Source: Nitrospiraceae bacterium
GTDB taxonomy: Bacteria; Nitrospirota; Nitrospiria; Nitrospirales; Nitrospiraceae
DNA: 38,341 nt
Direction of reading: 5' to 3'
Assembly: GCA_013140715.1 (NCBI GenBank)
Contig: JABFSG010000043.1
Span: 1-38,341 of the forward strand
Below the pieces are notes generated by a model, which was given only the letters and a program-made list of their open reading frames with translations, did not search any database and was not told the origin of the DNA. Shown here in pieces: positions 26,879 to 34,904 of the stretch. Each line of letters opens with the position of its first letter. The stretch's first letter is position 1. A program made the position numbers and the translations under genes.

Positions 26879-27319
26879 TTACAGGAGATTGAGGATCTTG
26901 GACATGTTCTGCTCGTACCGCTCTTCGGATTGAGAGATATAGCGACGCCAGGTGCTTGGATTCCAGATCTCCATGCGGTGGTACAAGCCAACCAGAATGA
27001 TTTCCTGGTCTTCATCTAACGGGATAATTTTTCTCAGCCTGCTTGGGATCAGGATGCGTCCGGCCTTGTCTATTTCCGAGGTGCCGGCCTCTGAGACGAC
27101 GAAGTGCATGAACAGTCGATTCTGGTCTTCGTCGAGCGTGGCTTTCGTCCGTTCCAGGACCTTCTCCCACTCTTTCATGGAATAGATGAGCGTCGATTCT
27201 TCCGGACCTTTCAGGAAGACAACAGCCTGTCCCTCCGATTCGATCTGCTCACGGATCGGCGACGGAACGATGAACCGTCCTTTTTCATCCACTTTGCAGA
27301 GATATTCGCCGGCGAACAT
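26879..27319 (-). CDS. mraZ: MraZ transcriptional regulator
   Basis: A 146-aa protein made of two AbrB-like SpoVT/MraZ domains: MFAGEYLCKVDEKGRFIVPS (residues 1-20) and SEIDKAGRILIPSRLRKI in the second half, each with the DxKGR-type motif. MraZ binds the promoter of the division/cell-wall cluster and normally is its first gene. Here it is followed not by rsmH/ftsL but by a RusA-like gene and is preceded by an HTH gene, so it is detached from that cluster. AAAGGA lies upstream; a TTG at 27322 is an alternative start. Confidence 0.9.
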   Translation of the reverse strand: MFAGEYLCKVDEKGRFIVPSPIREQIESEGQAVVFLKGPEESTLIYSMKEWEKVLERTKATLDEDQNRLFMHFVVSEAGTSEIDKAGRILIPSRLRKIIPLDEDQEIILVGLYHRMEIWNPSTWRRYISQSEERYEQNMSKILNLL

Positions 27320-27335
27320 CAATGTATTGTATCCT

Positions 27336-27533
27336 TTACGAAACCAGAGTGGTTCTGGTGCGGTCGCGAATCCACTGTTCCAGATCCGAACGTACGAAGC
27401 GCCATTCTTTTCCCAGCTTGAAAGCGGGAATCTGACGACTCCGCAGGTAACGATAGAGCGTACGCTGCGTGATCTTGAGATAGAGGCAGGTTTCCTCTGC
27501 CGTCATCAGCTCGCTCTTGGGCTCTCTGACCAT
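27336..27533 (-). CDS. Excisionase-type helix-turn-helix protein
   Basis: A 65-aa DNA-binding protein of the MerR/excisionase (HTH_17) type. The core is LMTAEETCLYLKITQRTLYR then YLRSRQIPAFKLGKEWRFVR and DLEQWIRD. Many small proteins of this kind regulate mobile elements or act as local transcription factors. CAGG lies 7 bases before the ATG at 27533; a GTG at 27548 has no ribosome site. It is first in a three-gene operon with mraZ (13-16 bases downstream) and the RusA-like gene, behind a clear promoter. Confidence 0.85.
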   Translation of the reverse strand: MVREPKSELMTAEETCLYLKITQRTLYRYLRSRQIPAFKLGKEWRFVRSDLEQWIRDRTRTTLVS

Positions 27534-27591
27534 TAAAAAACCTGGCACGATAGGGGTTCATATGCCTCACGAGGCTTCAGATACTGTCGCC

Positions 27592-27620
27592 AGAGTAGGG
27601 AAACTAGAAGGATCTGTCAA
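27592..27620 (-). promoter_or_regulatory. Promoter of the HTH-mraZ-RusA operon
   Basis: On the minus strand, a perfect TTGACA, a 17-base spacer and TACTCT. Transcription would start near 27585, about 50 bases before the HTH start codon. The leader contains the short palindrome GCCTC-AC-GAGGC. Confidence 0.6.
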
Positions 27621-27643
27621 GTGAAAATATAAGACAATGCCTG

Positions 27644-27988
27644 TCACAGGCTGTCAGTACCGTCTGTTTCTAGACTGTCTGTTTCGCCTGACTCCATCGC
27701 CTCTGCGATGTCGTCGCCGAGGTCTTCACCCATCTCTTCGCCCATTGTTTTCATGAATCGCGCCATGCTGTCGGGATCATTCTCATCGAGTCCGGCCAGA
27801 TTGCTGGGATCTGCTAAGGCCTCAAGCCGAGCCTCTTCGGATTTCGGCGACGCGAATCGAGACAGAATTCGTTCAACATGGGCGCTGGTACAATGGGCGC
27901 AAGCTGCCGGCGCCTGATTCGCCAAGTTCAATACAAGGACCGTGCTGCGTTTTTTACAGTCGAGGCAGCGATATTCGTAGAGCGGCAT
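27644..27988 (-). CDS. FmdB-type zinc ribbon protein
   Basis: A 114-aa protein with the FmdB/CxxC_CxxC zinc-ribbon motif at the N-terminus: MPLYEYRCLDCKKR ... CAHCTSAHVERILSRF. A long acidic tail rich in Glu, Asp, Ser and Thr follows (about residues 50-114), longer than in the shortest members. The function is unknown; FmdB was first noted as a putative regulator. AGGA lies about 9 bases before the ATG, and the comF stop is only three bases away, so both belong to one operon. Confidence 0.85.
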   Translation of the reverse strand: MPLYEYRCLDCKKRSTVLVLNLANQAPAACAHCTSAHVERILSRFASPKSEEARLEALADPSNLAGLDENDPDSMARFMKTMGEEMGEDLGDDIAEAMESGETDSLETDGTDSL

Positions 27989-27991
27989 GGA

Positions 27992-28813
27992 TTATATTCC
28001 TATGGTCGTCAAGGGTCGGGCCACTTGCTTGGCAAAGAGGCGATCCGGTACCAGGCTGGTATCGATAGTTCTGGCAAGTGTCAGAGCAAAGACAGGGCCG
28101 CTGCCGGCTTTACGCAGGGCCTTCGCACATTCGTTCAGTGTCGTACCGGTGGTGAAGACGTCGTCCACGAGGAGGATGCGTTTTCCCGCGAGACTCTGTG
28201 GACTGCGGACTTCGAACGCTTTCCGTAAATTTTGCAACCGTGCTTGCCTCGTTAATGTGGTTTGGGGATCGGTGGCCGTGCTTCTCACGAGGTTGGTGGC
28301 CGAAACTGGGAGGGCCAGATGGCGGCTGAGCTGATCGGCCAGCAGCAGAGATTGATTGAATTCACGCGCTCGTAAACGGGATGGGTGTAGGGGCACAGGG
28401 ATGATTACGTCGACGTCGATCCCACCTGGTAGGGCATTGATCATCAAGCGAGCGAGTGGCCGTGCCAGCGTATGTTTTCCTCGATACTTAAACGAGCAAA
28501 TGGCTTCTTGCAGTGGCGGAAGATAGGGAAAGAGCGTCCAAGCCCGTTGAAAATCCGGTGGCCGTTCCTGGCACGGTTGGCATTGATGATTTGGCGTATA
28601 GCTCGTAGCGGCCAGCGAGACAAACGGCTGATCGCAGCGGGCACAAGTCGGTTGCTGAAGCGGGCGGATGGTGTGCCAGCATGCGGTACAGAAGAAGGGG
28701 ACAGGGTCGGCGCTGAGAGATCGTCCGCAGGCAAGGCATTCCACCGGCAATACAAACCGGAGGGCTTGACGGCACCATCCGGCGAATAGATCTTTTCCGT
28801 TGTTACCGAACAT
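27992..28813 (-). CDS. comF: ComF family phosphoribosyltransferase-like protein
   Basis: A 273-aa protein. An N-terminal zinc finger (CLACGRSL ... FFCTACWHTI ... CARCDQPF, with further CxxC at HQCQPCQ) precedes a type I phosphoribosyltransferase domain. The PRPP loop is ILLVDDVFTTGTTLNECAKA. ComF relatives take part in natural transformation and in DNA processing of incoming strands. The ATG is used because it gives a normal ComF N-terminus; the ribosome site is weak. A promoter lies 36 bases upstream and the FmdB gene follows. Confidence 0.88.
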   Translation of the reverse strand: MFGNNGKDLFAGWCRQALRFVLPVECLACGRSLSADPVPFFCTACWHTIRPLQQPTCARCDQPFVSLAATSYTPNHQCQPCQERPPDFQRAWTLFPYLPPLQEAICSFKYRGKHTLARPLARLMINALPGGIDVDVIIPVPLHPSRLRAREFNQSLLLADQLSRHLALPVSATNLVRSTATDPQTTLTRQARLQNLRKAFEVRSPQSLAGKRILLVDDVFTTGTTLNECAKALRKAGSGPVFALTLARTIDTSLVPDRLFAKQVARPLTTIGI

Positions 28814-28848
28814 CGCAGGGCAGCGCTCCGATCAACGTGCCTGTGTTT

Positions 28849-28877
28849 CTTCTAAGAGAATGGGTTGCCCCTGTCAA
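28849..28877 (-). promoter_or_regulatory. Probable comF-fmdB promoter
   Basis: On the minus strand, TTGACA, a 17-base spacer and TAGAAG. Transcription would start near 28842, about 28 bases before the comF ATG. It is back to back with a candidate plus-strand promoter. Confidence 0.55.
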
Positions 28878-28879
28878 GG

Positions 28880-28909
28880 TTGTTCGTCTGTAAATAGTTA
28901 TGATATAGG
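28880..28909 (+). promoter_or_regulatory. Candidate promoter for the ABC ATPase-pyrD operon
   Basis: TTGTTC, an 18-base spacer and TATAGG, preceded by TG as in an extended -10. The C3 hairpin then lies in the long leader before the ATPase gene. Confidence 0.35.
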
Positions 28910-28950
28910 TGACGCGTAGGACCTGTGCAAGGAGCGAGAAAGGCGGGACG

Positions 28951-29050
28951 GGAGCGAATGGGTGGTTTGTCTTGTTTGTTTGGTCTGTATGGTTGAATTC
29001 GACCGACAGACGGACAAAAAAGCCAGATGAACCAGATCAACCAGTCCCGC
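28951..29050. repeat. Family C inverted repeat (C3)
   Basis: GGCGGGAC near 28942-28950 pairs with GTCCCGCC at 29044-29051. Inside, TGGTTTGTCTTGTTTGTTTG and further T/G-rich sequence face an A/C-rich arm (GCCAGATGAACCAGATCAAC), with several mismatches. It resembles C1 and C2 in composition and design and forms a long leader hairpin before the ATPase gene. Confidence 0.6.
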
Positions 29051-29091
29051 CCGTCTATTTTTGGATCAGGGTTACGGAGAAGCAGATCGTG

Positions 29092-29790
29092 ATGGTGAGA
29101 TTCGAGCAGGTGTCGAAAATCTATGAGCGGGGTGGCGAGACCATCACTGGGCTGGATCGGGTCACGATCGAAGTGGCGAAGGGAGACTTCTGCGCGTTTA
29201 TCGGTCCCAGTGGCTGTGGAAAGAGCACGTTACTCAACCTGGTTGCCGGACTGGATATGCCGACCTCTGGGTCGATCTTCCTCGGGGGGCGGTCAACCGG
29301 TCAATTTGCGAGTGACGACTGGACGAGGGTGAGACGGGAAACTGTCGGGATTATTTTTCAAGCGTTCCATCTGATTCCCGGGTTGACAGCAGCGGAAAAT
29401 GTCGCCTTCCCCCTGTTACTGCGCGGGGAGCGAGGGGCGTCGGTTCAGACCCGTGTCGAGAAGGTGCTCGAGTTGGTCTCGATGACGGCACGACGACACC
29501 ATCGTCCCAGTGAGCTTTCAGGTGGGGAGCAGCAGCGTGTGGCGATTGCACGAGCGATTGTGCATCAGCCGGAGATCATTCTCGCCGACGAGCCGACCGG
29601 CAATTTGGACTCCCAGCATGGGGCTGAGATCATCGTCCTCCTTCGGTCGCTCGTCGAACGGTTTAACCAAACCCTCCTATTGGTCACTCACAGCACTGCG
29701 GCTGCAGAAGCGGCCGACTATGTCTGGGCCATGAAAGATGGGCAGCTCGTCTCGATGACGCAGTATGAGCATGTCACGGTGGTGGCGTGA
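29092..29790 (+). CDS. ABC transporter ATP-binding protein (LolD/FtsE-like)
   Basis: A 232-aa ATPase. Walker A is GPSGCGKST (about residues 40-48), the signature [15 protein letters not shown], Walker [13 protein letters not shown], and the switch His in VTHSTAAAE. The start is ATG 29092 or the adjacent GTG 29089, which is better spaced from GGAG. Its likely partner is the 872-aa permease at 31287 (2,620 bp frame of FtsX type), separated by pyrD and a regulator gene. The stop overlaps the pyrD start (TGATG), so the two are translationally coupled despite unrelated roles. Confidence 0.9.
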   Translation: MVRFEQVSKIYERGGETITGLDRVTIEVAKGDFCAFIGPSGCGKSTLLNLVAGLDMPTSGSIFLGGRSTGQFASDDWTRVRRETVGIIFQAFHLIPGLTAAENVAFPLLLRGERGASVQTRVEKVLELVSMTARRHHRPSELSGGEQQRVAIARAIVHQPEIILADEPTGNLDSQHGAEIIVLLRSLVERFNQTLLLVTHSTAAAEAADYVWAMKDGQLVSMTQYEHVTVVA

Positions 29791-30716
29791 TGGACCTTTC
29801 GACCACCATTGCCGGCGTGCGGTTTCCCAGCTGTTTCATGAATGCTTCAGGGGCTCTCTGTGTCACGCGTGAAGAACTGCTGGCTCTCGGCCGGTCTTGC
29901 GCCGGGGCTATCGTGACCAAATCCATGACGGTGGAGCCTCGCGACGGCAATTCGACACCCCGGTACTATGGATTTTCCGGCGGATCCATCAATTCCATGG
30001 GTTTGCCGAATCTCGGATACAGGGCCTACGCAGAGCTCATTCCTGAATTGAAAAGGCTCGGCAAGCCGGTCATTGCCAGTGTGGCTGGTCTTTGCGAGGA
30101 CGATTTCCCGACGATTGCCGCCATGATCGATGCGGCGAAGCCCGACTTGATCGAAGTCAATCTCTCCTGTCCCAACATTCCCGGAAAACCTCAGATCGGC
30201 TATGACGCCGAAGCCTCCGAACGGCTGCTGAAGAGGGTTCGCAAGGTGATCACGGTTCCAATGGGGGTCAAGCTGCCTCCCTATTTCGATCCGGCCCATC
30301 ACTCGGCGATGGGAGCAGTCATCAGCCGTTGCGGCGTCGACTTTCTCAATCTGATTAACTCGGTGGGCAACGGGCTTGTCGTCGATCCTGAGCGCGAGGT
30401 GGTCGTCATCAAGCCGAAGGGCGGGTTCGGCGGATTAGGTGGTTCGATTATTAAGCCGGTCGCACTGGCCAACGTGCGGGCCTTTTGGAAGATTTTCGAA
30501 GGGCGGATGCCGATTATCGGAACCGGCGGCGTGGTCAACGGCGTCGATGCGTTTGAACATCTGCTCTGTGGCGCGTCGGCCGTGCAGATCGGAACCGTAT
30601 TGGTCGAGGAGGGGCTCGGCGTATTCCGTCGATTGGAAACGGAGCTGACGGAGCAGCTCGACAAGAAGGGCTACAAGAAGCTGGAAGATTGCCGGGGAAA
30701 ACTGAAGGAATTGTAG
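29790..30716 (+). CDS. pyrD: Dihydroorotate dehydrogenase, class 1A type
   Basis: A 308-aa FMN enzyme of pyrimidine synthesis. The active-site segment VNLSCPNIPGKPQIGYDAEA carries the catalytic Cys typical of class 1 enzymes (class 2 uses Ser). The N-terminus with SINSMGLPNLGY and the later IGTGGVVNGVDAFEHLLCGA and VQIGTVLVEEG match class 1A, the soluble fumarate-linked form. There is no pyrK-type partner beside it, in line with class 1A rather than 1B. The start ATG overlaps the ATPase stop in TGATG. It is convergent with the LuxR-type gene, the two stops being only two bases apart. Confidence 0.9.
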   Translation: MDLSTTIAGVRFPSCFMNASGALCVTREELLALGRSCAGAIVTKSMTVEPRDGNSTPRYYGFSGGSINSMGLPNLGYRAYAELIPELKRLGKPVIASVAGLCEDDFPTIAAMIDAAKPDLIEVNLSCPNIPGKPQIGYDAEASERLLKRVRKVITVPMGVKLPPYFDPAHHSAMGAVISRCGVDFLNLINSVGNGLVVDPEREVVVIKPKGGFGGLGGSIIKPVALANVRAFWKIFEGRMPIIGTGGVVNGVDAFEHLLCGASAVQIGTVLVEEGLGVFRRLETELTEQLDKKGYKKLEDCRGKLKEL

Positions 30717-30718
30717 GT

Positions 30719-30991
30719 CTACTTGGCCCCGAACGTCTTAGCAAGGAGGCCCAGCTGCAGGGCTCGTCTGAGCAGCTGTGCCACATTTCTTACATTCAAC
30801 CGTCGCATCAAGTTGAACCGGTGTACTTCGACCGTACGCACACTGATCTCCAGCACCTCCGCAATCTCGCGGTTCGTGTGTCCGATCGACACTAGGCGGA
30901 GAATATCGCTCTGCCGAGGCGTGAGGAGATCCGCGTCGATCTCTTCATGGAGCGGCTGGACTTTTCGGCTCAAAGCAGTTCTGGCGCCCAT
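30719..30991 (-). CDS. LuxR-type helix-turn-helix regulator lacking a receiver
   Basis: A 90-aa protein consisting almost only of a LuxR-family HTH: DLLTPRQSDILRLVSIGHTN then REIAEVLEISVRTVEVHRFN and LMRRLNVRNVAQLLRRAL. It has no receiver or ligand domain, so it resembles the GerE group of stand-alone regulators. GAGAGG lies 6 bases before the ATG. Its promoter is good (see entry at 31020). The likely target is unknown; the neighbouring operons are candidates. Confidence 0.88.
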   Translation of the reverse strand: MGARTALSRKVQPLHEEIDADLLTPRQSDILRLVSIGHTNREIAEVLEISVRTVEVHRFNLMRRLNVRNVAQLLRRALQLGLLAKTFGAK

Positions 30992-31019
30992 CAATTACCT
31001 CTCATTATCGACTCACGCG

Positions 31020-31048
31020 AGTCTAGCAAAGGTGTCTATTGCTGTAAA
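31020..31048 (-). promoter_or_regulatory. Promoter of the LuxR-type gene
   Basis: On the minus strand, TTTACA, a 17-base spacer and TAGACT, followed by a short CGCGTGAGTCG segment. The leader is about 20 bases. Confidence 0.6.
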
Positions 31049-31153
31049 CGAAACTACCGATTTGTGCAGGACTTCGTTACTGCCAAAATGATTCGTTTCG
31101 TCCTGCTCCCTTGTCCATGATCCATTACGATTCCCCTGAGCTTTGTACCACGC

Positions 31154-31276
31154 AGGATGGTCAAAAAGGCTGTCCGGCAAGGCCGCAGCGAGTGAAGGGC
31201 CGAAGCGTACCCTCGGGGTACGTTGAGGGCCTGAACGATGCGAGAACGAAGCTGGCGGACTTTTTCAACATCATGT
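31154..31276 (+). repeat. Family A palindromic element, short form (A8)
   Basis: AGGATGGTCAAAAAGGCTGT at the left and GGCGGACTTTTTCAACATCA at the right are paired ends, with the central GCGTACCCTCGGGGTACG hairpin. Its right end lies ten bases upstream of the permease start codon, so the gene's ribosome site directly abuts the repeat. Confidence 0.8.
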
Positions 31277-31286
31277 TAGGCCCTAG

Positions 31287-33905
31287 ATGACTATACCACT
31301 TAGGCTCCATCTCGCCCTGATTCGCGCCCATGCCCTCCAGAGGCCATTCCGGGCGCTTCTTAGTATCGCCGGAGTAGCGCTGGGTGTTCTGGCATCTGTC
31401 GGTATCGGGACGGCGAACGTTCAAGTATTGCGGTCCTTCGAACAAGCCGTAACGACAGTCGCAGGTTCCGCCACATTGGAAATCGCGGGCCACGAACTGG
31501 GAGTGGATGAATCGGTCATGACGGCGGTCCGTGAGGTCGAGGGGGTGGTGAGTGCTGCGCCGGTGATTGAAGAATCGGTGGTGGTTTCTCAGGGGGAATT
31601 GAGCGGTCAGACGCTTCAGATATTGGGACTCGATCTACTTGCAGAGGTCGGGACGAGGGGGTTTCGGATCGCGCAGGCTGACGCGGATATGGCGCTGGAG
31701 TCGCTCTTGGCTCCGGACGCTCTGTACCTCGGTCGTCAGATTGCTGCCGACTGGAACGTGGGAGTCGGGAATGTCGTCGAGGTTGTGGCGGGGGGGCGTC
31801 TCGTCCGGCTGCGAATCGCAGGGCTCATCGATACCGAGGAGAAGAGTTCGAGTCTCTGGGACCGGCTTGCCGTCATGGATATTGCTGCGGCACAACTCTT
31901 GTTCCAATCGTTCGGGCGGTTGGACCGGATCGAGCTGGTGACGGCGCCAGTTCGCTCCCTCGACGATATTGTGGCTTCTGTGCGAAGGGTTCTCCCTCCC
32001 CATCTTGTCGTACAACGACCGGCGCAACGGACGAAGCAGCTCGAAAACATGGTGTGGGCATTCCAGCTCAACCTATCGGTTATGAGTTGGGTCGGGCTGC
32101 TCGTCGGGGTATTCTTGATCTACAACACGATAGCCTTTGCTGTGGCGCAGCGGAGGCGGGAGGTCGGCATCTACCGCGCACTCGGCATGACAGAGCGGCG
32201 GGTGGCCGGCCAGTTTCTTGCGGAAGCAGGTCTGCTCGGTCTTCTTGGCGGCCTGGTGGGAGGTCTTGGCGGCGTTTGGCTTTCCAGGAGCCTGGTCTCG
32301 CTCGTGAGCCGGACGATCTCAGACCTCTATGCGCCGGTCATGTCCGGTGGGTTGATTCTCTCGATGGATATGGTGACGCTCGCGGCAGTGGGGAAGGGAA
32401 TTCTGCTCGGGACAGTCGTGTCGATGGTGGGGGCCTTGGGCCCCAGCCTGGAAGCCGGCAGGACTGCAACAGCCCGTGCCTTGGCACCAGGAGATTATGA
32501 GTCAACGAGTCAATTGAGAGCGGGCCTGTTTGGATGGATCAGCCTCTTATTATTGGTGCTGGCGGGCCTCTGTTCGTTGATGGGCCCGGTCGGAGAGCTG
32601 CCACTCTTCGGCTATCTCGCGACCATGTGCCTCCTCGGGGCTCTCTCCTGTCTTGCGCCACTCTGTATCCAAGCCTTAGGCATGCGACGATCTCGCCAAG
32701 AGAGCAAAACGATCATGCTCGGAGGGAGTATTCGGCACATCGCGGCAGACCAGGCGGCGCGTCATCCTGGCCGGAATGCGGTCACGGTGTCGGCGTTGAT
32801 GGTGGGATTGTCGGTCATGATCGGTGTGGCCGTCATGGTTCGCAGTTTTCGGGACACGGTCGAGGTTTGGGTCGATGAGACCGTCATGGCCGATCTTGTT
32901 GTGGCCCCATCATCGTGGCTCCAGGGGAAACAGGTCGGGCAAGCGTCACGCGCTTTGCCAGGGACCTGGCGTGCGGCCCTGTCGTCGATCGAGGGCATTG
33001 CCGCGGTCGATGCCCTGAGGGAAGTGTCTGTGGGCGTGGATGGTCAGCCAGTCTCCTTGGTGTCGCGAGATCTCCGGCTTCATGCGCAACGCAGCCGTTA
33101 TCGGATGGTTCATGGAGATTCGACCGCAGCTCTGCAGCGAGCCGCTGAGACTGGCGGCATCCTCCTGTCGGAAGTGTTGGCGACTCGATTACGGCTTCAC
33201 GAGGGGAGCAAAGTCTCAATTACGACACCGGCCGGACCAGTTGCTGTATCCGTCGAAGGCGTTTTTTACGACTATGCAACCGACGGTGGGAAAATGGTGA
33301 TCGATCGAATGCGGTATCAGCGAGAATGGCACGACAACCGAGTGAATGTGTTTTCCATTTACCTGACTGCAGGGGCCGATGCAGAGCAAGTAAGGCGCTC
33401 GATTGTCGCATATGTGGCCGGGTTGGATGGAGTGATGATTCCACCGTTGGTCATCCGAAACCATGAGTTGCGGCGAGAGATTCTTAAGATCTTCGACCGC
33501 TCCTTTGCGTTGACCTATGTGCTTGAAGCCATTGCCGTATTGGTGGCCGTGCTCGGTATCGTCAATACCTTGGTAACTGCCGTGTTGGAGCGACGACGTG
33601 AATTTGCCTCGCTGCGGGCTATCGGTGCCAGCACCAATCAGGTGGAGCGATTGGTTTTGTGGGAAGCGGCCTATCTCGGATTGATCGGGACTGCGTTGGG
33701 CGTCGTGGGCGGCCTGTTGCTCGCCATGGTGCTCATCTATGTGGTCAATAAACAATCTTTCGGCTGGACGATTCAGATGTCGGTTCCAGGTGGAGTGATC
33801 CTGCAAGCCATAGGACTCGCGCTGGCGGCAGCTCTGGTGGCCGGATACTTCCCTGCCCGCTGGGCGGCAAGGCAGCCGGTGGTGGAGGGTCTGAGAGAAG
33901 AATAG
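31287..33905 (+). CDS. Large FtsX-family ABC transporter permease
   Basis: An 872-aa permease with two FtsX (MacB-type) domains, consistent with a duplicated four-helix module. An N-terminal helix (LLSIAGVALGVLASVGIGTA) precedes a periplasmic domain. The first FtsX domain has SWVGLLVGVFLIYNTIAFAV and RRREVGIYRALGMTERRV. A helical middle region follows, then a second periplasmic domain, and the last FtsX domain has LEAIAVLVAVLGIVNTLVTA and ERRREFASLRAIGAST. AGG lies about 7 bases before the ATG. The C-terminal AARQPVVEGLREE resembles the family ending. The likely ATPase partner is at 29092. Such permeases extract lipoproteins or export lipids and peptides; the substrate is unknown. Confidence 0.88.
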   Translation: MTIPLRLHLALIRAHALQRPFRALLSIAGVALGVLASVGIGTANVQVLRSFEQAVTTVAGSATLEIAGHELGVDESVMTAVREVEGVVSAAPVIEESVVVSQGELSGQTLQILGLDLLAEVGTRGFRIAQADADMALESLLAPDALYLGRQIAADWNVGVGNVVEVVAGGRLVRLRIAGLIDTEEKSSSLWDRLAVMDIAAAQLLFQSFGRLDRIELVTAPVRSLDDIVASVRRVLPPHLVVQRPAQRTKQLENMVWAFQLNLSVMSWVGLLVGVFLIYNTIAFAVAQRRREVGIYRALGMTERRVAGQFLAEAGLLGLLGGLVGGLGGVWLSRSLVSLVSRTISDLYAPVMSGGLILSMDMVTLAAVGKGILLGTVVSMVGALGPSLEAGRTATARALAPGDYESTSQLRAGLFGWISLLLLVLAGLCSLMGPVGELPLFGYLATMCLLGALSCLAPLCIQALGMRRSRQESKTIMLGGSIRHIAADQAARHPGRNAVTVSALMVGLSVMIGVAVMVRSFRDTVEVWVDETVMADLVVAPSSWLQGKQVGQASRALPGTWRAALSSIEGIAAVDALREVSVGVDGQPVSLVSRDLRLHAQRSRYRMVHGDSTAALQRAAETGGILLSEVLATRLRLHEGSKVSITTPAGPVAVSVEGVFYDYATDGGKMVIDRMRYQREWHDNRVNVFSIYLTAGADAEQVRRSIVAYVAGLDGVMIPPLVIRNHELRREILKIFDRSFALTYVLEAIAVLVAVLGIVNTLVTAVLERRREFASLRAIGASTNQVERLVLWEAAYLGLIGTALGVVGGLLLAMVLIYVVNKQSFGWTIQMSVPGGVILQAIGLALAAALVAGYFPARWAARQPVVEGLREE

Positions 33906-33921
33906 ACAACCTAGTTCATTC

Positions 33922-33951
33922 CCGTGCTCGCGCAACGCGCGGCTTCCGAAG
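33922..33951 (+). repeat. Partial family B element (left half)
   Basis: CCGTGCTCGCGCAACGCGCG followed by GCTTCCGAAGGG repeats the left core and part of the apical hairpin of family B without the right core. It lies just upstream of full copy B4. Confidence 0.6.
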
Positions 33952-33958
33952 GGTGGAG

Positions 33959-34055
33959 AGGGAGCGGCCAGCTGCCCTTCTTGCTCGCAGAACGCGCACG
34001 GTGAAACTGTGCTCGTTCGATGCGCACAATTAAGGGCAGCCTTGGCCGCTTCCCT
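33959..34055 (+). repeat. Family B structured hairpin element, copy B4
   Basis: The outer arms AGGGAGCGGCCAGCTGCCCT(T) and AAGGGCAGCCTTGGCCGCTT(CCCT) pair along their length with two small bulges. Inside, TTGCTCGCAGAACGCG and GCTCGTTCGATGCGCACA flank a different apical hairpin, CACGG-TGAAA-CTGTG. Neither stem resembles B1, B2, B3 or B5. It lies in the gap after the 872-aa permease. Confidence 0.8.
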
Positions 34056-34291
34056 AAATAGGGGTACAGAGAATCAGAAGGTCCTCGCTCGGGCTAGTGG
34101 CACGTCCCGGCGTGCCAGTGGGCGGGCGGGTGAGAAAGTTGCGCGCAGTTGGAATGAACATAGGTTGCTATTCTTACGATGGGGGTGTCGAGTCGAATTC
34201 GAACAAGTAGTGGCTCGATGTGACAGTAAGGGGAAGCGTTGGACGATCCCTTTAAAAAAGAAGGGACGGTGGTTGCCCTAGGATTACGTGT
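34056..34291. other. Intergenic gap without a clear gene
   Basis: It holds short hairpins, notably TGGCACG-TCCCGG-CGTGCCA near 34098 and TCCCTT...AAAGGGA near 34241-34264, the latter possibly ending lemA transcription on the minus strand. Open frames here lack ribosome sites and protein-like composition. Confidence 0.35.
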
Positions 34292-34879
34292 CTACGCTGC
34301 GGTGCGCAGACGATTGGCAAACGCGAGTCGCATATCCTTGCGATCGGATGGTGCAACAGTCAGCAATGGTCGCGCTGCGTACCCAACCTGTTGCGCCACC
34401 CAGAGCGTGGGAATTTGCTCAATGGCGATGTTATAGAGATTGACCGAATCATTAAAGAACTCGCGTCGATCGGCAATGGTGTCTTCCAGAGCTGATATGC
34501 GTTTCTGAACGGCTAAGAATTCTTGATTGGCTTTCAGGTCCGGATACTGTTCGGCCACGGCAAAGAGTTTTCCTAAAGCGCCGACGATCTGATTTTCCGC
34601 CTGTGCCTTATCGTTGATATTCTGGCCTGCTCCGTATGCAGTACGGGCTTTGGTTACGGCTTCCAGGGTTTCTCTCTCGTGCGTCATGTAGCTGTTGCAC
34701 ACTTCGACGAGCTTGGGGAGTTCGTCATGCCGCTGTTTCAGGATGACGTCGATATTCGACCAGGCCTTGTCGATGTTGTTGGCAAGTCTGACCAGCATGT
34801 TGTAGACACCGACGACATAGGCGATCACGGTCACCAGCCCCATCACCAGCAGGGTTCCGATCAGTAGGGTGCCATTCAT
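34292..34879 (-). CDS. LemA family protein
   Basis: A 195-aa protein with one N-terminal membrane helix (LLIGTLLVMGLVTVIAYVVG) and a helical cytosolic or periplasmic domain typical of LemA: YNMLVRLANNIDKAWSNIDV, LKQRHDELPKLVEVCNSYMT, then ANQEFLAVQKRISALEDTIA and RREFFNDSVNLYNIAIEQIP. AAGGAG lies 8 bases before the ATG. LemA function is unclear. It is directly downstream of a zinc-ribbon/GIDE protein on the same strand (gap 25 bases), a pairing that suggests a common envelope role. Confidence 0.9.
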   Translation of the reverse strand: MNGTLLIGTLLVMGLVTVIAYVVGVYNMLVRLANNIDKAWSNIDVILKQRHDELPKLVEVCNSYMTHERETLEAVTKARTAYGAGQNINDKAQAENQIVGALGKLFAVAEQYPDLKANQEFLAVQKRISALEDTIADRREFFNDSVNLYNIAIEQIPTLWVAQQVGYAARPLLTVAPSDRKDMRLAFANRLRTAA

Positions 34880-34904
34880 GGACGTGCTCCTTTTCGGTCC
34901 GCCA

